Source of the DNA: Sinanaerobacter chloroacetimidivorans
Lineage (GTDB): Bacteria; Bacillota; Clostridia; Peptostreptococcales; Anaerovoracaceae
Direction: 5' to 3'
Assembly: GCF_018128545.1 (NCBI RefSeq)
Contig: NZ_JAGSND010000025.1
Coordinates: forward strand, 1-51,876
DNA length: 51,876 nucleotides
This document shows positions 47,913 to 51,876 of this stretch, one piece after another (positions within the stretch are counted from its first letter, which is position 1; every line of letters starts with the position of its first letter). The notes under the pieces were generated by a model. That model did not search any database, was not told the origin of the DNA, and saw nothing but the letters and a program-made list of their open reading frames with translations. The translations under genes were made by a program, and so were the position numbers.

Positions 47913-48767
47913 TTATTTTCTTTTCCTGGATAGATTTAATATCGTCAACCCATAAAAAAGGATGGCGGAAGCAGTTAAGATCAGTATGCTCAAAAGCGGC
48001 GTCAAAGTCTCTCCTCCAAATTGATAGGTAACTCCCATGGATTCTTTGAATTGGTTCACATAATCAGCCTGAATATTGGAGAAGGAAACATTGAGGGGCT
48101 TCTCCATGATGATCTGGCGGAATAGTACGGCAGCATGAGAAACAGGAAAAATCTTTATGAAAAACTGTACTGTTTCGGGCAATGTACCAATTGGGAGATA
48201 AATTCCTGTGATAAAACCAATGAGAGTACCGATAATGGTGCTGGCTGCGGCAAAGGCATTCTGGCTATAAAAAAAGGAAACGATAAAGCTTACCAATGCC
48301 GTATTGGTTGCCGCCGACAGTAGTATCAGCAGAAAGACCTTGAACATTGAGACAGCGCCAAGAAGCTCCCCGCCGTTCATCAGGATATACAACTCTGAGA
48401 AGACGAAAGTGATCAGACTCATTATGATTCCAATGATGTAAGCACTTGCAAAATATCCGCCGGTAATGCTCCTTCTTTTCACGGGTGCTGCATAGAAATC
48501 CATATTTGTCTTTTTTGCTCTATCCTCCACCATGATGCCAAAAGCGCCCATGGTAGAAGTTACTGTGGTTACAGCCATAAGACCTGCGATCAGCCAACTG
48601 TCCATTAAAGTTTCGGCATCTTTAATCTCAGGCAGATCTTCCATCCAAACATCACCTAAAAATAAAGCATATAACCCTATAATAATAAGCACTGCAAGCA
48701 AAGAGAAAAAAACAGCACTCTTGTCCCGGAAAAACAATAACAAATTTCGTTTTGCAAAGGTAATCAT
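47913..48767 (-). CDS. ABC-2 type transporter permease
   Basis: A 284-aa integral membrane protein with six hydrophobic segments (AVFFSLLAVLIIIGLYALFL, LIAGLMAVTTVTSTMGAFGI, YIIGIIMSLITFVFSELYIL, VFLLILLSAATNTALVSFIV, IGTLIGFITGIYLPIGTLPE, LILTASAILFYGLTIL). This is the ABC-2/DrrB-like pattern. The start at 48767 overlaps the ATPase stop (ATGA) and has AAAGGAG upstream. It works with the ATPase below, probably exporting a lipid, drug or peptide; the substrate is unknown. Confidence 0.9.
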   Translation of the reverse strand: MITFAKRNLLLFFRDKSAVFFSLLAVLIIIGLYALFLGDVWMEDLPEIKDAETLMDSWLIAGLMAVTTVTSTMGAFGIMVEDRAKKTNMDFYAAPVKRRSITGGYFASAYIIGIIMSLITFVFSELYILMNGGELLGAVSMFKVFLLILLSAATNTALVSFIVSFFYSQNAFAAASTIIGTLIGFITGIYLPIGTLPETVQFFIKIFPVSHAAVLFRQIIMEKPLNVSFSNIQADYVNQFKESMGVTYQFGGETLTPLLSILILTASAILFYGLTILNLSRKRK

Positions 48768-49678
48768 TCCCGTAACTCCTTTCCGGTAATGCCGATGAAA
48801 GCATCGTCCATGGTTCCTCTTACAACTTCGAAGCCTGTAATTGAGTCCCTGCATTTTTCAAGAATCGGAAGCGCTGAAATCGTTGAAGGTATTCGTATTT
48901 CTAACTGGTCTGCCATTTTCACATAACCAAGATGTAATTGATCTAAGATTTCTCTTACTTCTTCTTCCCGTGAGCAAAAAAGACGAAGCAGATCTTTAGC
49001 ATACTGTTCCTTCAACTCAGACGGTGAACCTTTTGCAGCAATTTCGCCTTTATCAATAACAATGATGTAATCCGAGCCGGCCGCTTCCTCCATATAGTGC
49101 GTAGTCAGAAATATGGTCATCCGCTCTTCTTCTTTCAGTTTTAATATGGTATCCCATATGCTTTTTCTTGTTTGGGGGTCCAGCCCTGTGGTGGGTTCAT
49201 CTAAAAATAAAATTTTCGGAGTATGAATGAGTGCTCTCGCGATATCCGCTCTTCTTCTCTGTCCGCCGGAAAGCTTCCCATAAGGACGATCCAGAAACTC
49301 TACAAGCTCCGTTATCCCTGCTGCATTTCGAACTGCCTGATGTATTTTTTCTTTTCCCGACATGTAGAATCCGGCTCTGAGGCTTAGATTTTCTCTTACG
49401 GTAAGCAATGGATCAAGCATATTGTCTTGAAATACGACTCCTATCTCTTTTCGGATCTTATCATCCTCTCTTCCTAATTCCTTCCCATCAATGATCACTT
49501 CTCCGCTGTCGGAAGCCAATAAGGTGCACAGGATATCGATGGTTGTGGATTTGCCGGCTCCATTGGGACCTAAAAACGAAAACAGCTTTCCTGTTTCCAC
49601 ATAAAAGCTTAGATTCTTTACCGCTTCAAGATCTCCGTAATTCTTTCTCAGATTTCTTACTTCAATTATTTTGCTCAT
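48764..49678 (-). CDS. ABC transporter ATP-binding protein (DrrA-like)
   Basis: A 304-aa ATPase. Walker A FLGPNGAGKSTTIDIL (about residue 36), Q-loop VFQDNMLDPLLTVREN, signature YGKLSGGQRRRADIARALI, Walker B ILFLDEPTTGLD, and H-loop FLTTHYME are all intact. The C-terminal about 80 residues form the DrrA-type extension. It is coupled to the permease. A promoter lies at 49705-49733, with repeat pairs upstream, placing it under LytTR-type control (inference). Confidence 0.95.
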   Translation of the reverse strand: MSKIIEVRNLRKNYGDLEAVKNLSFYVETGKLFSFLGPNGAGKSTTIDILCTLLASDSGEVIIDGKELGREDDKIRKEIGVVFQDNMLDPLLTVRENLSLRAGFYMSGKEKIHQAVRNAAGITELVEFLDRPYGKLSGGQRRRADIARALIHTPKILFLDEPTTGLDPQTRKSIWDTILKLKEEERMTIFLTTHYMEEAAGSDYIIVIDKGEIAAKGSPSELKEQYAKDLLRLFCSREEEVREILDQLHLGYVKMADQLEIRIPSTISALPILEKCRDSITGFEVVRGTMDDAFIGITGKELRE

Positions 49679-49704
49679 ATACTAAAACTCCTTTCGATGG
49701 TGTC

Positions 49705-49733
49705 AGTATATTGACTCTGACCGCTGTTTTCAA
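49705..49733 (-). promoter_or_regulatory. Promoter of the ABC transporter genes
   Basis: Minus-strand TTGAAA (49728-49733), 17-bp spacer, TATACT (49705-49710), about 27 bases before the ATPase start codon. Confidence 0.7.
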
Positions 49734-49763
49734 CATGCTGCAGCTATCCTGAACCAGGTAGAG

Positions 49764-49795
49764 GGTAAGCTGCAAAATAAAAGCGGTAAGCTGCA
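49764..49795 (-). promoter_or_regulatory. Direct-repeat pair A, LytTR-type operator candidate
   Basis: GGTAAGCTGCA occurs at 49764-49774 and 49785-49795, exactly 21 bp apart, about 65-100 bases upstream of the ABC promoter start. Tandem repeats two helical turns apart are the known layout of LytTR binding sites. The second copy overlaps a terminator-like hairpin (49772-49808). Confidence 0.6.
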
Positions 49796-49808
49796 TTAGC
49801 CTACCGCT
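49772..49808 (-). terminator. Terminator after the DUF3021 gene
   Basis: Minus-strand AGCGGTA/TACCGCT stem (49782-49808) followed by TTTTATTTT. It overlaps the direct-repeat pair A. Confidence 0.6.
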
Positions 49809-49823
49809 CAATTTATAACTAAA

Positions 49824-49858
49824 TTTCGATTCGCATCATATATTTTTCGATTCGCATC
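49824..49858 (-). promoter_or_regulatory. Direct-repeat pair B, LytTR-type operator candidate
   Basis: TTTCGATTCGCATC occurs at 49824-49837 and 49845-49858, again exactly 21 bp apart and identical over 14 bases, directly after the DUF3021 stop codon. It has the same spacing as pair A but a different sequence. Confidence 0.6.
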
Positions 49859-50323
49859 TTATTCCTTCCGTTCTTTATCCATACTTTGGCCACTTAGATT
49901 ATGAAACTCCCCCAGCTTTCGATTTAATAAGTCCGCCATTTTTCGATCATTTTGAAAGGCTAATACTTTTACGCCTAAATAGACAGCAGTAACCAGTAGG
50001 AAAAAGACCACAGGCTGAAGAATATTCCCGGTGGCGATCCATCCCCAGGAGTAACCTACAGTAAACAAAATTAAAAGTATAATAGAAAAATGTATCACCT
50101 GTCTGGTCAGCATCTGACGCTTATTTAGCTCCTTTTCGGAATAGAAAATGAAATGGGGTAGGGACGACATTATACCAAGCGAAATAATATTCCAGAAAAA
50201 TTCAACGGGGAACAATTCTTCAGGATAAAAGGCCGAGCAGAAGATAGCTACGGAAATAACAATACCCGCTGTAATGACAAAGAAATCACGAATCATTAAT
50301 TTTAACAGTTCTTTAAATGACAT
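49859..50323 (-). CDS. DUF3021 membrane protein
   Basis: A 154-aa protein with four predicted helices (DFFVITAGIVISVAIFCSAF, FFWNIISLGIMSSLPHFIFY, QVIHFSIILLILFTVGYSWG, VVFFLLVTAVYLGVKVLAF) and a hydrophilic C-terminus. DUF3021 proteins typically accompany a LytTR regulator, which they are thought to inhibit at the membrane (LytTR regulatory systems). It is 22 bases behind the LytTR gene, with AAAGGAG upstream. Confidence 0.9.
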   Translation of the reverse strand: MSFKELLKLMIRDFFVITAGIVISVAIFCSAFYPEELFPVEFFWNIISLGIMSSLPHFIFYSEKELNKRQMLTRQVIHFSIILLILFTVGYSWGWIATGNILQPVVFFLLVTAVYLGVKVLAFQNDRKMADLLNRKLGEFHNLSGQSMDKERKE

Positions 50324-50345
50324 AATTCTCTCTCCTTTCTGTCCC

Positions 50346-50783
50346 TTATACTCTTAATTTTTTCTTCAAATCCGACACATACTGTCTGGATATAATGGTT
50401 TTCTCACCGTTGTCCAGAGTGGCCTCGAAACGACCGCTAAAAGCAGGACTCAGGTATGTTATTTTCTTTATATTCAATATGACAGATTTTGCAACTCTAA
50501 GAAAGTCGCTGTTGGAGAAGACTTCTTCAATTTCATATAACTTCAGTTTTGATTCATAAACTTTTTCCTTACAATAAATAAATACTTTATTATCGACAGC
50601 TTCAAAATAATAAATGTTCATAGGATTGATTCTATGAATATTGCTGTTCTCATATCCGATTACCATCTGCTTCTGTGTTTTAATAGCGTTAATAAGCTGA
50701 AGAATCTCACTGCTCATCTGCCTGCACCGGATGATGATCTCTTCTTCGCCCTCGCTGTTCGGTTCTTCAATAATGATTTTCAT
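50346..50783 (-). CDS. LytTR-family DNA-binding regulator
   Basis: A 145-aa regulator lacking a receiver domain. The C-terminal LytTR domain spans about residues 45-142 (INPMNIYYFEAVDNKVFIYC, YEIEEVFSNSDFLRVAKSVI, LNIKKITYLSPAFSGRFEAT, LDNGEKTIISRQYVSDLKKK). The N-terminal 45 residues may take the place of the receiver. With DUF3021 it forms a regulator/membrane-inhibitor pair probably controlling the ABC genes. The ATG follows GAGGTG. It is insulated from the upstream rRNA operon by the repeat array. Confidence 0.93.
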   Translation of the reverse strand: MKIIIEEPNSEGEEEIIIRCRQMSSEILQLINAIKTQKQMVIGYENSNIHRINPMNIYYFEAVDNKVFIYCKEKVYESKLKLYEIEEVFSNSDFLRVAKSVILNIKKITYLSPAFSGRFEATLDNGEKTIISRQYVSDLKKKLRV

Positions 50784-50872
50784 CTTTATTCACCTCGTGC
50801 TTACTGATGGAGATTCGTAAATTCAATGACTGTATATAAACAGCATAACATGCGGTTTTCTCTTACGCAACC

Positions 50873-51497
50873 CGCCCTTTTGGGTTCAAGTCCCTCTTTT
50901 ATGACAATAAAAAAACACCCTACATTCCTTCAGGTGTTTTCTGTGGTGCGCGCGGAGGGACTTATACAGCCACTTCGTGTCTGCCGTCCTGCGCCATCTT
51001 CGTGGCTTGGACCGCCAACCTAAAAACAGTCCGTGGACTGTTTTCTTAACGGTAGACGCCCTTTTGGGTTCAAGTCCCTCTTTAATGTTAATAAAAAAAA
51101 CACCCTACATTCCTTCAGGTGTTTTCTGTGGTGCGCGCGGAGGGACTTATACAGCCACTTCGTGTCTGCCGTCCTGCGCCATCTTCGTGGCTTGGACCGC
51201 CAACCTAAAAACAGTCCGTGGACTGTTTTCTTAACGGTAGACGCCCTTTTGGGTTCAAGTCCCTCTTTAATGTTAATAAAAAAAACACCCTACATTCCTT
51301 CAGGTGTTTTCTGTGGTGCGCGCGGAGGGACTTATACAGCCACTTCGTGTCTGCCGTCCTGCGCCATCTTCGCGGCTTGGACCGCCAACCTAAAAACAGT
51401 CCACGGACTGTTTTCTTAACGGTAGACGCCCTTTTGGGTTCAAGTCCCTCTTTTATGACAATAAAAAAACACCCTACATTTTTTCAGGTGTTTTCTG
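50873..51497 (-). repeat. Tandem array of 184-185-bp units built from tRNA-Leu pieces
   Basis: Units begin at 50873, 51057, 51242 and 51427 (periods 184, 185, 185); the fourth runs into the intact tRNA-Leu. Each unit, read on the minus strand, has the tRNA-Leu 3' end (AAGTCCCTCCGCGCGCACCA), an intrinsic terminator (AACACC/GGGTGTTTTTTT), an inverted T-arm copy (GAGGGACTTGAACCC), the palindrome AAAACAGTCC/GGACTGTTTT, and a D-arm-like GGCAGAC. Units 1 and 4 share one spacer variant (TTTTATGACAATAAAA); units 2 and 3 share another (TTTAATGTTAATAAAA). Open reading frames across it are spurious. Confidence 0.9.
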
Positions 51498-51580
51498 TGG
51501 TGCGCGCGGAGGGACTTGAACCCCCACGGTCGCCCGCTAGATCCTAAGTCTAGTGCGTCTGCCAATTCCGCCACGCGCGC
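51498..51580 (-). tRNA. tRNA-Leu (anticodon UAG)
   Basis: An 83-nt long-variable-arm tRNA with encoded CCA. The acceptor GCGCGCG pairs with CGCGCGC. The D-arm contains GGCAGACGC, the anticodon loop is CTTAGGA (anticodon TAG), and the T-arm is GGGGGTTCAAGTCCCTC. It is the last stable RNA of the rRNA operon and the source of the repeat array. Confidence 0.97.
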
Positions 51581-51588
51581 ATATAATT

Positions 51589-51663
51589 TGGTGACTCCAC
51601 CGGGAATCGAACCCGGGTTACCGCCGTGAAAGGGCGGTGTCTTGACCGCTTGACCATGGAGCC
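51589..51663 (-). tRNA. tRNA-Glu (anticodon UUC)
   Basis: A 75-nt tRNA with encoded CCA. The acceptor starts GGCTCCA, the anticodon loop is CTTTCAC (anticodon TTC), and the T-arm is CCGGGTTCGATTCCCGG. It lies between 5S rRNA and tRNA-Leu with 8-10-base gaps, so it is co-transcribed. Confidence 0.97.
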
Positions 51664-51673
51664 TTATTAAAAA

Positions 51674-51789
51674 ACCGGCGACGTCCTACTTTCCCAGGCA
51701 GCTGCCCGCCAAGTATCATCGGCGCAAAGGAGCTTAACTACTGTGTTCGAGATGGGAACAGGTGTAGCCTCCTTGCTATAGTCACCGGA
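51674..51789 (-). rRNA. rrf: 5S ribosomal RNA
   Basis: About 116 nt, with conserved blocks CACCTGTTCCCATCTCGAAC, ACAGTAGTTAAGCTCC and GCCGATGATACTTGG, and closing ends TCCGGTGAC and GTCGCCGG. Ends are approximate by one or two bases. Confidence 0.95.
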
Positions 51790-51851
51790 TCTTGAGGTGT
51801 GTACCCTCAAAACCGAACAATGTCAAAATATCTATTCTTACTTGAAACCAT

Positions 51852-51876
51852 TGGTCAAGCGTTCGACCTATTAGTA
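51852..51876 (-). rRNA. rrl: 23S ribosomal RNA, 3' end only
   Basis: The window ends inside the 23S gene. The minus strand reads TACTAATAGGTCGA...GCTTGACC, the conserved 3' terminus. About 60 bases separate it from 5S. Confidence 0.85.

Noticed and set aside
50873..51497. Possible CRISPR array.
   Set aside because: The units are 184-185 bp and nearly identical over their whole length, with no short repeat plus unique spacers; they consist of tRNA pieces and terminators. No cas genes are nearby.
50826..51547. Several overlapping plus-strand open frames across the repeat array, one ending with a VRAEGLEPPRS-type sequence.
   Set aside because: They are antisense readings of tRNA-Leu and its repeats, a well-known false ORF type. 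Repetition of the 185-bp unit alone keeps the frames open.

Overview
The window is a low-GC Gram-positive chromosome segment, most likely an anaerobic clostridium. An Anaerovorax/Aminipila-like amino-acid fermenter would fit, but that is inference. The supporting traits are purine-rich AGGAGG ribosome sites, frequent GTG/TTG starts, desulfoferrodoxin plus bacteriohemerythrin for oxygen defence, a membrane 4Fe-4S protein, a 3-keto-5-aminohexanoate cleavage-type enzyme, a PaaK-type CoA ligase with its ACT partner, and the rapZ-yvcK-whiA block. The right edge runs into an rRNA operon on the minus strand (3' end of 23S, then 5S, tRNA-Glu, tRNA-Leu).

Layout. (1) 39-10160, minus strand, visibly richer in G+C than the rest, looks like part of an integrative/conjugative element. 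It carries small conserved accessory genes, a D12-class DNA adenine methylase, two AbrB-like proteins, and a giant SLH-plus-Ig-repeat surface protein. A complete 1.9-kb group II intron sits directly behind the operon's intrinsic terminator and just ahead of the surface-protein gene. No integrase or relaxase is visible. (2) 10398-14608 holds two divergent cassettes of similar design, each TetR regulator / about 228-aa membrane protein / flavodoxin; the right one also has an FMN-binding protein. Each has its own promoter and palindromic operator. (3) 14782-25259 contains an rRNA methyltransferase, a divergent Crp/ferredoxin pair, a TetR-like protein with two HTH domains, a 48-aa ORF whose ribosome site lies in a perfect stem, FmdE, a thioesterase, an XRE/DUF2975/DUF4173 membrane operon, and a secreted M14 carboxypeptidase. 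(4) 25405-31105 is the murB-PHP-rapZ-yvcK-kce-whiA cluster. (5) 31238-33987 is argGH behind ArgR-box-like sequences. (6) 34068-42450 contains a degenerate Fic protein, MgtC, a carboxyltransferase subunit, the molybdenum cofactor genes MOSC-moaC-moaA, and the spermidine genes speD-speE. (7) 42504-47807 contains an M20 amidohydrolase with the 3' remnant of a permease, ACT-paaK with a possible attenuated leader, and redox-defence genes. (8) 47913-50783 is a LytTR/DUF3021/ABC-transporter system with two pairs of 21-bp-spaced direct repeats between its halves.

The most unusual sequence is the 184-185-bp tandem array at 50873-51497, downstream of tRNA-Leu. Every unit repeats the tRNA 3' end and its terminator, and also carries an inverted T-arm copy and D-arm-like pieces, so the array is a mosaic of tRNA-Leu fragments in both orientations. 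Other points worth attention are the SD-sequestering stem at 18206-18244, the LytTR-type operator pairs, the Fic protein with a destroyed active-site motif, and the permease remnant in frame behind the ACT-domain stop codon.
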